Of a stretch of 64,000 nucleotides of DNA, positions 24,063 through 32,378 are shown piece by piece; position 1 is the stretch's first letter; each line of letters begins with the position of its first letter. The stretch is from Xanthomonas hortorum. Its GTDB lineage: Bacteria > Pseudomonadota > Gammaproteobacteria > Xanthomonadales > Xanthomonadaceae. The stretch lies in assembly GCF_002940005.1 (NCBI RefSeq), contig NZ_MDEF01000003.1, one strand, 5' to 3'. The notes under the pieces are model-generated. The model was not told where the DNA came from. It searched no databases and was given only the letters and a program-made list of their open reading frames with translations. Position numbers and translations under genes: made by a program.

Positions 24063-25777
24063 CGGCCGTTCCGCAACTCATCGTGCGTGCGGAAGGCCTG
24101 ACGAATGTGCTCGCGCAGTTCGTCGTCGTTCCAGGGCTTGGTCAGGAAGCGGTAGATCGCGCCGCGGTTGATCGCCTCGGTCACGGTGGCAAGGTCCGTG
24201 TAGCCGGAGAGCACCAGGCGCACGGTGTCGGGGTAGAGCATCTTGACCCGGCCCAGGAACTCGGTGCCGCTCATGTCGCTCATGCGCTGGTCAGACAGGA
24301 TCACCTGCACGTCGTTGGTAGCGAGCAGGTCGAAGGCATCGCGCACATTGCCGGCGGCCAGGATCCGGTAGCCGTCGCGGCGGAACAACCGCACCAGCGA
24401 GCGCAGCACGTTTTCTTCGTCGTCCAGCAGCAACAGGGTGCGGTCGGGGCGGCTTTCGGCAAACGATTCCGGGCGCAGATAGCGGCGCCGTAACGCCATG
24501 CCTGCCGACTCGGCCGACATCGGTTCGCCGAACAGATAACCCTGGAAGATGTCGCAATCGTTGCGACGCAGAAAGCCCAGCTGCGCCTGCGATTCCACAC
24601 CGTTGGCGATCACCGTCATGCCGAGCTGGTGGCCCATCGCGATGATCGCGCGCGCAATCGCCGCCTCGCGGCTGCCGGCCGGTGCGCTCTTGATGAAGCT
24701 GCGATCGATCTTGAGTCGATCCACCGGATACCGCACCAGCGCACTGAGGCTGGAATCGCCGGTGCCGAAGTTGTCCAGACTCAGGCTGATGCCTTCGTTG
24801 CGCAGGTTGGCCATCGTCTCGTGGACGAAGTTGACGTTGTTGGTCAACGCGCTTTCGTTGATCTCCAGCGTGACGAATTGCGCCGGCACGCCAGCGGTCT
24901 GCAACATGCCCATGACTTCGTTGAAGAAGCCCGGGCGCAGCAACTGCAGCGTGGACACATTCACCGCAATGCTGAAGTCGTCGAACCCCTGGTCGCGCCA
25001 CAGACGCGCCTGGCGCACCGCATTCTGCAGCACCCATTCGCCGATCTGCACGATCACGCCCAGGCGTTCGGCGGTGCGCATGAAACGTTCCGGCACCAGC
25101 ATGCCCAGCGTTGGCGATTGCCAGCGCAGCAGCGCTTCCATGCCCACGATGCGGCCATCGCGCGCACTGACCAAGGGCTGATAACGCAGACGCAGTTCAC
25201 CATGCGGAATCGCATCGACGATCTGCCGCGCAATGATGCTTTCGCTATGCGCATTGGTGGTCGAATTGCGCGTGTACAGCCGCACCGTATTGCCGCCTTC
25301 GCGCGCGGCCTGGTAGCTGGCTTCTTCGGCGTAATCGAGCAGGATGGACAGCGAGCTCGAGTGTTCCGGGCACAGGCTGATGCCGACCTTGCCGGTCATG
25401 AACAGGGTGTACGGCAGCACCGACAACGGCAATTCCAGCTGCTGGCGGATCTCTTCGGCAAAATCTTCGGGCAATGGTGTGTCTTCGCGGCGTACCGCCA
25501 CCACCACCATTTCATCGCTGCCGTGACGCCACAACTTGCCGCGCGCACCAAGAAATTCCTGCAGCCGGCGCGCGACCAGCGTCAGCGCCTGATCGCCGAC
25601 CTCGGCACTCATGTTCTCGTTGATCGAGGCAAAGTGATCGATATCGATGTGGAACACCATCAATGGCGGGCCGCCAGAGGCGGCCGCGTCCACCAGATGC
25701 AGCAGTTCGGGATTGCCTGCGCCCAGGCGCGTAGGTTTTACGATTTCCAATCCAGGCGGAATAACAGGGCTCCACAT
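24056..25777 (-). CDS. ravR: RavR-like protein: GGDEF-EAL domains with C-terminal receiver
   Basis: The order is GGDEF (about residues 35-165), EAL (185-430) and receiver (440-565), as in Xanthomonas RavR, a c-di-GMP phosphodiesterase response regulator of virulence. The GGDEF loop is degenerate (HGSDEM in place of GGDEF), so no cyclase activity is expected. In the EAL domain MEALLRWQS, NVSTLQL, LEINESAL and DRLKIDRSF are present. However DDFGTG is replaced by LDNFGTG and AEGVE by ANGVE, which may weaken activity. The receiver shows LLLLDDEENVLRS, the Asp in VILSDQRMSDMSG, and the Lys in RFLTKPWND. It is 3 bases downstream of a histidine kinase gene, a likely partner. The symbol is by domain order and place. 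Confidence 0.85.
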   Translation of the reverse strand: MWSPVIPPGLEIVKPTRLGAGNPELLHLVDAAASGGPPLMVFHIDIDHFASINENMSAEVGDQALTLVARRLQEFLGARGKLWRHGSDEMVVVAVRREDTPLPEDFAEEIRQQLELPLSVLPYTLFMTGKVGISLCPEHSSSLSILLDYAEEASYQAAREGGNTVRLYTRNSTTNAHSESIIARQIVDAIPHGELRLRYQPLVSARDGRIVGMEALLRWQSPTLGMLVPERFMRTAERLGVIVQIGEWVLQNAVRQARLWRDQGFDDFSIAVNVSTLQLLRPGFFNEVMGMLQTAGVPAQFVTLEINESALTNNVNFVHETMANLRNEGISLSLDNFGTGDSSLSALVRYPVDRLKIDRSFIKSAPAGSREAAIARAIIAMGHQLGMTVIANGVESQAQLGFLRRNDCDIFQGYLFGEPMSAESAGMALRRRYLRPESFAESRPDRTLLLLDDEENVLRSLVRLFRRDGYRILAAGNVRDAFDLLATNDVQVILSDQRMSDMSGTEFLGRVKMLYPDTVRLVLSGYTDLATVTEAINRGAIYRFLTKPWNDDELREHIRQAFRTHDELRNGRE

Positions 25778-25780
25778 GAC

Positions 25781-27913
25781 TCAGCGTCCACCATCGTCGT
25801 GGACGGACTCGCCGACCGGGTGATAGGGCAGGCGCAACGTTACGCGCGTGCCTGCTCCGGGGGCTGATTCTATCGCGAGCGCACCGCCGACGGTTTGCGC
25901 ACGCTCACGCATCACGATAAGCCCAAGACCGCGCGGGCCCTCCGGCTCGAAGCCATCGCCGTCGTCGCTCACTTCCAGGCGAAAGCTCTCGCTGTCGATC
26001 GACTGCAGACTCATGCGCACCTGGCCCGCGCACGCATGCCGCAGCGCATTGGTCAGGCTTTCCTGCGCGATGCGAAAACACGCCTGTTCGATTTCGTTGC
26101 CGGGGCGTACGTCCAGTGCCTGGATGTCAAGTTCCAGACGCACCTGCGAGGCACGGAACAACATCGAGGCCTGCCAGCGCAGCGCCGCTTCCAGGCCCAG
26201 TGCATCGAGTTGTGGCGGACGCAACAGCATCGACAGATTGCGCAGCTTGGTCACGGTGCTGTCGGCCAGCGACACGACTTCGAGCAGATCTTCGCGACGC
26301 GCGGCCGGGTCAAGCTCGTCCAGCGCCGCATGCGCCGACAGCTTCATCGCAGTGATCGCCTGGCCAATGTCGTCGTGCAGATCGCGCGAGATCGCGCGGC
26401 GTTCGTCTTCCTGCAGCGAGAACAGGCGCTTGGCCATCGCCTGCAGCTCGGCATTGCTTTCGGCCAGCGCATCGCGCATGCGTTCGGGTTCGCTAAGGTC
26501 GCGCACCACCAGCAACTTGCAGCCGCGCCCACCGTAGCGGATATCGCCGGCCGACAAACCCGCATAGAAGGTACTGCCGTCGCGACGGCGCATCGCCCGT
26601 GCGCTGGATACCGGTTCGTTGCGATCGCTGCCCGCACGCAGGTACTCGCGCACGATCGGCAGGTCGTGGTCGCCTACCAGCGTCTGCAGCGGTTCGCCCA
26701 GAATGGTTTCGCCCTGGAAACCGAACTGCGTCGAGCCAGCCGCATTGGCATACATCACGTGCTCGTCGGCCAGGATCAACACCCCATCGGGCAGCACCCG
26801 CACCAGCTCGCGGAATTGCTCCTCGCGCTCGCGCAGCAGGCGGCGCGATTGCTCGCGCTCGCTCACGTCCTGCAACGTGCCGTGAATATGGCGGGCGCCG
26901 CTAGGTGTGGTCACGCTTTCGGCACGCAGGTGCACGGTGCGCGGCTGCGAATCGCCGCCGGTCAGCGGCAGCAGCACATCGATCTGCACTTCGCCACCGG
27001 TGCACATGTCCTCGATCATGCGTTCGATGCGCGTCTGGGTGGCAGTGTCCGATGCGGTCAGCAATTCTTCCAGCCGATGCTCGCGGCAATGCATCGGCAC
27101 GCTGCGGCCCAGCAATCGGTAGATCGCCGGCGAATAGCGGCCCAGTCCGCTTGCGCGATCCAGCTGCCACGAGCCCAGCCGTGCGATGCCTTGCGCTTCT
27201 TCCAGCCGATCGAGCGCTTCATCGCGCAGATGTTGCGCCTGGCGCTCCTCGCTGCGGTCCACGGTGACCACCAGGCGGGCAGGGCCGCTGGCCAGGTGCA
27301 GCTGGTTGCTGCGAATCTCGACATGGCGCGGGCCGCTGCGGGTCAGCAGATCTTCGTGCAAGGTGCAGGTGTCATCGCCCTTGGTGCGGATCTGCGTGAT
27401 GATTTCCTCCAGGCGCACGCCATCGGCATTCGGCCAGATCGCTTGCAGCGTCTGCTGCAGGAACTCATCGCGCTCCCAGCCGAAAAATTCCAGTGCCGCC
27501 GGGTTGGCATCCAGGATGCGCAGCGTGGCCAGGTCGTAGATCAAGGCCGGGCTGGGCAGAGCCAGGAACTTGGCCTGCAGCAGTTCCTCGGACTGCGCCA
27601 ATTGGCCGTGCTCGTCCACGATCAGCGCGACAAAGCGGCGCAGCACCAGATGGATCACGATGCTCGACACCAGCAGGAAGCTCGCATCCGACCAGCGCTC
27701 CGGCGTGGCCGCGCCGGCCAGGTGCAGCAGTCGGTTGCCCAATAGCAGCCACACCACGCCCACCAGCAGATAGATGCCGGTCAGAGTCCAGAGACCTTGT
27801 TGCAGGCGCTCGGCGAGGCGAAGACGGGAAACCGGAGCGGACGAAAACGCGGGCGCGGCGACGGGATCAGGCATGGGTCCGCGAACGACCTTTGGAGCTG
27901 GCGATGTATCCAT
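25781..27913 (-). CDS. Membrane PAS sensor histidine kinase (HisKA_3 type), likely partner of RavR
   Basis: Two membrane helices at about residues 42-62 and 78-98 (GIYLLVGVVWLLLGN, FLLVSSIVIHLVL) anchor the protein. At least two or three PAS domains follow, with ALIYDLATLRILDANPAALE, GVLILADEHVMYANAAGSTQ and the segment between them. The kinase core is of the NarX/DesK class: ERRAISRDLHDDIGQAITAM with the phospho-His in RDLHDD, then ESLTNALRHA and DDGDGFEPEGPRGLGLIVMR. It ends close to ravR (3 bases), so the pair is transcribed and probably works together. In Xanthomonas this is the RavA or RavS kind of kinase. Start ATG at 27913. Confidence 0.9.
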   Translation of the reverse strand: MDTSPAPKVVRGPMPDPVAAPAFSSAPVSRLRLAERLQQGLWTLTGIYLLVGVVWLLLGNRLLHLAGAATPERWSDASFLLVSSIVIHLVLRRFVALIVDEHGQLAQSEELLQAKFLALPSPALIYDLATLRILDANPAALEFFGWERDEFLQQTLQAIWPNADGVRLEEIITQIRTKGDDTCTLHEDLLTRSGPRHVEIRSNQLHLASGPARLVVTVDRSEERQAQHLRDEALDRLEEAQGIARLGSWQLDRASGLGRYSPAIYRLLGRSVPMHCREHRLEELLTASDTATQTRIERMIEDMCTGGEVQIDVLLPLTGGDSQPRTVHLRAESVTTPSGARHIHGTLQDVSEREQSRRLLREREEQFRELVRVLPDGVLILADEHVMYANAAGSTQFGFQGETILGEPLQTLVGDHDLPIVREYLRAGSDRNEPVSSARAMRRRDGSTFYAGLSAGDIRYGGRGCKLLVVRDLSEPERMRDALAESNAELQAMAKRLFSLQEDERRAISRDLHDDIGQAITAMKLSAHAALDELDPAARREDLLEVVSLADSTVTKLRNLSMLLRPPQLDALGLEAALRWQASMLFRASQVRLELDIQALDVRPGNEIEQACFRIAQESLTNALRHACAGQVRMSLQSIDSESFRLEVSDDGDGFEPEGPRGLGLIVMRERAQTVGGALAIESAPGAGTRVTLRLPYHPVGESVHDDGGR

Positions 27914-27954
27914 CTTAGCCGTAACTCGACCCGGTTCGGTCGCGCCGCAAACAG

Positions 27955-30819
27955 GTGCCTCAACTAATCCGAAAAACGGCCGTTATCCATTGCGACTCCG
28001 AGGCAGGGGTCGATTCTTCGGAGTGTTCCAGAGTGGACTCAGGCGTCATTGCAAGCATGCTGCAGCACCCGCTGACCTCAGCGGTGGTGTTGTTGGATGC
28101 GCATGGCCAGCCTCTGGCGGCCAACCGCGTTGCGCAATCGCTTGGATTGCCGGCAACTCTCGGTGCATACGCCGAAGTATTGGAAAGCAGTCGCGCCCAG
28201 GTGGCCGACAGCGGTGGCATGGCGGCCTGTGTGCTGCCGGGTACCGGCGGTGGGCGCCTGGAAGGCTGGCTGCGCGCGGTGTGCGACGAACACGGTCAGG
28301 TGATGGCCTTTACCTTGAGCATTCCCGAGCCGATGGGCGCCGACGGTACCAGCCGCTGGGAAATGGGCCTGGACAGTGCCGATCACGGCTTGTGGGACTG
28401 GGACATTCCCGCCGACGTGGTGTATCGCTCGGAGCGCTGGACCCGCATGCTCGGTTACTCCGAGCAGCCACTGCCGAACAATCTCACCGCCTTGTCCGGG
28501 CTGATTCATCCTGACGACCACGCGCTGGTCAGTGCCGCCGTACAGGCGCACCTGGATGGGCGCACCGATACCTATGTGGCCGAATTCCGCTTGCGTCAGA
28601 GCGACGGCCAGTGGCGCTGGATTCTCGATCGCGGCCGCGTTGTCTCGCGTACCGCCGACGGCCGCCCGCTGCGCATGGTCGGCACGCATACCGATGTGCA
28701 TCACCACAAATTGCTCGAGCAGCAGCTGCGCGAGCAGCAGGCACAGCTCGAAGACGCCCAGCGCATCGCCAGCATGGGCAGCTGGAGCTGGGACACCCAG
28801 AAAGATCAGCTGTGGGTATCGACCGATTTCCTGCAGCAGCTCGGCATGACCCAGGTGCGTCTGCAGAGCGTTCGCGACATCCTGCGTCTGCTGGGCCGGC
28901 CTTCGATTGCGCAGCTGCGCGGCGCCTGGCGCAAGATCAAGCACGAAGGCATGCCGGTGCATTTCGAGCTGGAAATCAACGGGCTTGCCGGCGTCAATCC
29001 GCACCATCTGCGGGTGTGGGCGCAACCGGTCTTCGATGGCGACGGCACCATGGTGCGCCTGCTGGGCCAGTTGCAGAACGTCACCGAGCAGCGTCAGACC
29101 GACGCGCTGATCCGCTGGCGCACCGAGTTGCTCAACCGCGTCTCCGCGCTGGGCAAGATCGGCGGCTGCGAAATCGAGGTCGACACCCGGCGCATGCAGT
29201 GGACCGAGGAGTGCTATCGCATTCACGGCCTGCGTAAAGAGAACATCACCCTGGAGCAGGCGCTATCGCTGTACACCCAGGATTCGCGCGACGCCTTTGA
29301 AGCGGCGCTGCTGCGTATTTCCGATGGCGGCCTGCCCGAGCAGCTGGAGCTGTGTTTCTATCGCAACTCCGGCCAACGCGTGTGGGTGCAGGTACTGATC
29401 GAACTGGATCGTCGCGAAGGCCTGCCGCCGCGTTTCGTCGCCCTGTTCCGCGATGTCACCCGCGAACGCGAGGCCAACGAACGCATCGAACTGCTCGCGC
29501 ATTACGACCGTCTGACCGGCCTGCCGAACCGCTTTCTGCTGCGCGAGCAGGCCGAGAACGCGATTCGCGAAGCGCATGAGCGCGGCCAGGTGCTGGCGAT
29601 GCTGCTGATCGATCTGGATGGCTTCAAGAGCATCAACGACTCGTTCGGTCACGCCACCGGCGACAACCTGCTCAAGCTCGCGTCTTCGCGCCTGCATCAG
29701 CATCTGCGCAACAGCGATCTGTTCGGTCGCTTCAGCGACGACGAATTCATCGTGCTGCTGCGCGATCTAGGCGAGCCGGAAGATGCCGGCCACGTCGCAC
29801 GCAAGTTGATCAGCGCACTCGGCGAGCCGCTGCGCAAGGACCACGTCACCCTCAAGCTCGGTGCCAGCATCGGGATTGCGCTGCAGGGCGAGGGTCTTTC
29901 GGATTTCGACAGCCTGCTGCGCGCCGCCGATGCGGCGATGTACGCGGCCAAGGAATCCGGTCGCAACACCTTCCATTACTACAGCCAGGACGTGCTGCTG
30001 CGTGCGCAGCGCCGCCTGGAGCTGGAGCACGCGCTGCAGGGCGCGCTCGAACGCGAAGAATTCACGCTGGTCTACCAGCCGCTGGTCAACACGGTCGGCG
30101 ATACTTCGCCGGCGATCGAAGCGCTGATGCGCTGGAATCGTCCTGGCCATGGCCCCTGCAGCCCGGTCGAGTTCATTCCGATCGCCGAAGAATGCGGCGA
30201 AATCGTCCGCCTCGGCGAATGGGTGATCGGCGAAGCCTGCCGCCAGGCCGTGGTCTGGGACCGCGCCGGGCTCAACTTCAGCCGCATTGCGGTCAATGTG
30301 TCTGCGGTGCAGCTGCGCGAGCGCGGCTTTGCCGAGCGCGTGCTGGAAATCTGCCGCGACAACGGCTGGTCGCCGACGCGGCTTGAGCTGGAATTGACCG
30401 AATCGGCATTGATCCGCGATTCGGATTCGCTGCGCCGCTGCTTCGAGCTGTTCGAACAGAACGGCGTGTTGCTGGCGGTGGACGACTTCGGTACCGGCTT
30501 CTCGAACCTGCACTATCTCAACCGCTTCCCGGTGCAGCGCCTGAAGATCGACCGCAGTTTCGTGCAAGGCATGCTAGACGACGCCAATACGGCCGAAGTC
30601 ACCCAGGCCATCGTGCATCTGGGCCACGCGCTGGGCATGCAAGTGGTCGCCGAAGGTGTGGAAACGGTGCAGGAAGACGCACTGCTACGCCTGCAGGGTT
30701 GCGACGAAATCCAGGGCTACTTCTACTCGCGCCCTTTGTCGCCCCGCGACATGGCGCAGTGGCTGCGCGAAGCCGAAGCCGGCATGCGGCTCGGTGCACG
30801 GTTGGTCATCGCCAACTGA
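27955..30819 (+). CDS. PAS-GGDEF-EAL protein, c-di-GMP turnover
   Basis: A large cytoplasmic sensor with three to four PAS domains (about 30-520; for example WEMGLDSADHGLWDWDIPAD). A GGDEF domain follows at 520-675 (YDRLTGLPNRFLLREQAENA; loop RFSDDEF instead of GGDEF). The EAL domain covers 690-940. The EAL motifs are intact: EALMRW, NVSAVQL, ELTESAL, VDDFGTGFSNL, KIDRSFV and AEGVET, so phosphodiesterase activity is likely while the cyclase is degenerate. The GTG at 27955 is one start; GTG 28033 or ATG 28057 are alternatives that would leave a normal divergent promoter region toward the kinase gene on the other strand. Gene name unknown. Confidence 0.9.
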   Translation: MPQLIRKTAVIHCDSEAGVDSSECSRVDSGVIASMLQHPLTSAVVLLDAHGQPLAANRVAQSLGLPATLGAYAEVLESSRAQVADSGGMAACVLPGTGGGRLEGWLRAVCDEHGQVMAFTLSIPEPMGADGTSRWEMGLDSADHGLWDWDIPADVVYRSERWTRMLGYSEQPLPNNLTALSGLIHPDDHALVSAAVQAHLDGRTDTYVAEFRLRQSDGQWRWILDRGRVVSRTADGRPLRMVGTHTDVHHHKLLEQQLREQQAQLEDAQRIASMGSWSWDTQKDQLWVSTDFLQQLGMTQVRLQSVRDILRLLGRPSIAQLRGAWRKIKHEGMPVHFELEINGLAGVNPHHLRVWAQPVFDGDGTMVRLLGQLQNVTEQRQTDALIRWRTELLNRVSALGKIGGCEIEVDTRRMQWTEECYRIHGLRKENITLEQALSLYTQDSRDAFEAALLRISDGGLPEQLELCFYRNSGQRVWVQVLIELDRREGLPPRFVALFRDVTREREANERIELLAHYDRLTGLPNRFLLREQAENAIREAHERGQVLAMLLIDLDGFKSINDSFGHATGDNLLKLASSRLHQHLRNSDLFGRFSDDEFIVLLRDLGEPEDAGHVARKLISALGEPLRKDHVTLKLGASIGIALQGEGLSDFDSLLRAADAAMYAAKESGRNTFHYYSQDVLLRAQRRLELEHALQGALEREEFTLVYQPLVNTVGDTSPAIEALMRWNRPGHGPCSPVEFIPIAEECGEIVRLGEWVIGEACRQAVVWDRAGLNFSRIAVNVSAVQLRERGFAERVLEICRDNGWSPTRLELELTESALIRDSDSLRRCFELFEQNGVLLAVDDFGTGFSNLHYLNRFPVQRLKIDRSFVQGMLDDANTAEVTQAIVHLGHALGMQVVAEGVETVQEDALLRLQGCDEIQGYFYSRPLSPRDMAQWLREAEAGMRLGARLVIAN

Positions 30820-30847
30820 CGCAGTGTGTGGCATCGCCCGCATTCAG

Positions 30848-30974
30848 AGCGGCTGACAAAACTGCTGCGAAGTCGCCGGGCGGGTGCGGCCGGCATCTAC
30901 CGCTCGTGCATTCCGGTTCGTCCGCGCCTTCCACGCCGATCCTGATGACTGCTCGCTACATTTCGTTAGCCGCT
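30848..30974. repeat. Short element bounded by inverted GCGGCTNACAAA-type ends
   Basis: The left end agcggctgacaaa and the right end tttcgttagccgct are imperfect inverted repeats about 125 bp apart. The same left end opens the element at 45283. It looks like a non-coding, MITE- or REP-type repeat. The gene-free region 30820-32007 starts here. Confidence 0.5.
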
Positions 30975-31121
30975 GCTAGTCAATCGAGGGCGTGATGCCC
31001 TCACCAGCGCCAAGCAGCAGATCAGCGCTCTACAACTGATCTATCCGCGCAATCCAACCACTCTTCACGACAAGCGAGCTATCGAGTCGTAGCGTTGTTT
31101 GGCCAAGTCAAAAGTTGAGTC

Positions 31122-31236
31122 AGTCGAGGGCGCGATCCCTCACCGCTAGCGGGACACGCCGTAAATCCATCTGTGGAGGCTCGGTGGCGGCATCCATGCC
31201 GCCACACGGTCCCGCAATCGGTGAGGACACCGCACC
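31122..31236. repeat. Structured intergenic repeat, copy 1
   Basis: A core about 115 bp long that starts gtcgagggcg, holds a perfect hairpin (arms 31184-31193 and 31196-31205, gtggcggcat/atgccgccac) and ends gaggacaccgcaccgg. A closely similar core lies at 45390-45504 and an inverted copy at 31372-31473. Confidence 0.75.
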
Positions 31237-31371
31237 GGGAAGTTTGCCGGTTGCTTTATTGAAACCTGCTTGTCGATCGCGGTGCGCTGCGAAGCTGATC
31301 CAACTCGGTGTTATCCAAACAACACACCATGCCTTGCTTGCAACCATGCACACCGACCATCTCCCACTGGT

Positions 31372-31473
31372 CCTTGCCCGCCCACCGTCGCGGGACCTTA
31401 CGCGGCATGGATGCCGCGTAAGAGCCTACAAGGACGTACTTGCGGCGTGTCCTGCGAGGGTGGGCGGGCAAGG
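31372..31473. repeat. Structured intergenic repeat, inverted copy 2
   Basis: Outer arms of 15 bp are perfectly inverted (ccttgcccgcccacc at 31372-31386, complement at 31459-31473). An inner 24-bp palindrome lies at 31398-31421 around gcggcatggatgccgc. Read on the minus strand it matches the core at 45390-45504, including acacgccgcaagtacg and ccttgtaggctc. Confidence 0.75.
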
Positions 31474-31505
31474 GCCCTGCAGCCAAACCGCAAATCAGCC
31501 GCTCT
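31472..31505. repeat. Direct repeat unit 1 (about 35 bp)
   Basis: gggccctgcagccaaaccgc continuing to aaatcagccgctct. A second copy with one change lies 129 bp downstream. Confidence 0.8.
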
Positions 31506-31600
31506 ACGACCGATCTATCGGCAGTCTCCAACGACTTGAAGAAAACAGAGATGTCGAGTCCTAGCAGCGCTTAGACGCAAACAAACGCTTGGTCAATCGA

Positions 31601-31634
31601 GGGCCCTGCAGCCAAGCCGCAAATCAGCCGCTCT
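31601..31634. repeat. Direct repeat unit 2 (about 35 bp)
   Basis: gggccctgcagccaagccgc continuing to aaatcagccgctct. After both copies a related aagaaaacNgagat stretch follows, so the duplicated unit may be nearer 90 bp. Confidence 0.8.
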
Positions 31635-31790
31635 GCAGCAACACATTGCGAGCGTCTAATACCCCCAAGAAAACCGAGATCTCACGGCTTTTTATCGCGA
31701 GCAAGCACCCATCTGGCAAGCGCACTCGCACAAGATGTCTCGCACCACATCATTCCCATGACATCGCATCGATCGAAGCGTCACGTTGTG

Positions 31791-31849
31791 TCGCAGAAGT
31801 CGCAGAAGTCGCAGAAGTCGCAGAAGTCGCAGAAGTCGCAGAAGTCGCA
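31791..31849. repeat. 9-bp tandem repeat (TCGCAGAAG), six copies plus a partial one
   Basis: Six perfect copies of tcgcagaag from 31791 to 31844, then a seventh that breaks after tcgcag. The unit length is a multiple of three, so plus-strand frames stay open through it (SQK or VAE repeats). No start, ribosome site or family supports a gene here. Confidence 0.9.
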
Positions 31850-31969
31850 GAGCAGGCGGGCAGGGGAGGCGTCACCCTGGAGCTGCAATCGACCGGTGCT
31901 GTGTGCTCAGAGCCATGCCTGTCGGCACGGTCTAGCTATCAGCGATACATCAGCAGTCACTACACATCA

Positions 31970-31997
31970 GCGGGGCGCCTGCCGAGGCACGCCCCGC
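31970..31997. terminator. Possible hairpin terminator after the small hypothetical gene
   Basis: Arms gcggggcg (31970-31977) and cgccccgc (31990-31997) with a 12-base loop, 11 bases past the stop of the minus-strand gene at 32008. There is no clear T run on that strand, so this is weak. Confidence 0.35.
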
Positions 31998-32007
31998 CTT
32001 TCACACA

Positions 32008-32292
32008 TCAGCGTCCGGAAACGCCGACCGCAGCGCCGTCCAGGCCCAGATCCCAGGCCACGGTTGCAAACAGCAGGTCTTCTTCGCTGCAGCTGCGGCG
32101 CGGGTTGCGCATCGCTTGCACTTCCGCACGTGCGGCGCATTCCAGACGTTCCAACGCGGCCGGCATGCGCACGCGTCGCGGTGTGGGCTTTGCTGCGGCG
32201 CTCTGGGCGATACGCTCGGCCTGTGCAGCAGCCACAACTGCGGATTCCCGCACAGCGGTGGGGACATCGAGGGTCGGGGCGAGAAGCGTCAT
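32008..32292 (-). CDS. Small hypothetical protein (94 residues)
   Basis: I do not recognise a family. The product MTLLAPTLDVPTAVRESAVV continues with Ala-rich, probably helical sequence (AAAQAERIAQSAAAKPTPRR), then a basic middle and a more acidic end with SCSEEDLLFATVAWDLGLDG. It has no signal peptide or membrane helix. The gene lies 86 bp downstream of a chemoreceptor gene on the same strand, with a small hairpin between them. The longer frame over the same stretch from a different phase is a shadow. The coding call rests on composition, position and a complete frame. Confidence 0.55.
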   Translation of the reverse strand: MTLLAPTLDVPTAVRESAVVAAAQAERIAQSAAAKPTPRRVRMPAALERLECAARAEVQAMRNPRRSCSEEDLLFATVAWDLGLDGAAVGVSGR

Positions 32293-32326
32293 GAGCGGAA
32301 CACCAGGTCGTTGCGGAACGACAAAT

Positions 32327-32342
32327 CCCCGGAAGGCCGGGG
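32327..32342. terminator. Short hairpin between the chemoreceptor gene and the small gene
   Basis: CCCCGG, four bases, CCGGGG. It may weaken read-through from the chemoreceptor gene. No T run is present on either strand. Confidence 0.3.
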
Positions 32343-32378
32343 AATGTCGGGATCAGAAGCTGCGGGCAGGCATCGGTC

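Noticed and set aside
31791..31849. CRISPR array
   Set aside because: The 9-bp units are contiguous with no spacers; the heptamer blocks likewise have no spacer structure.
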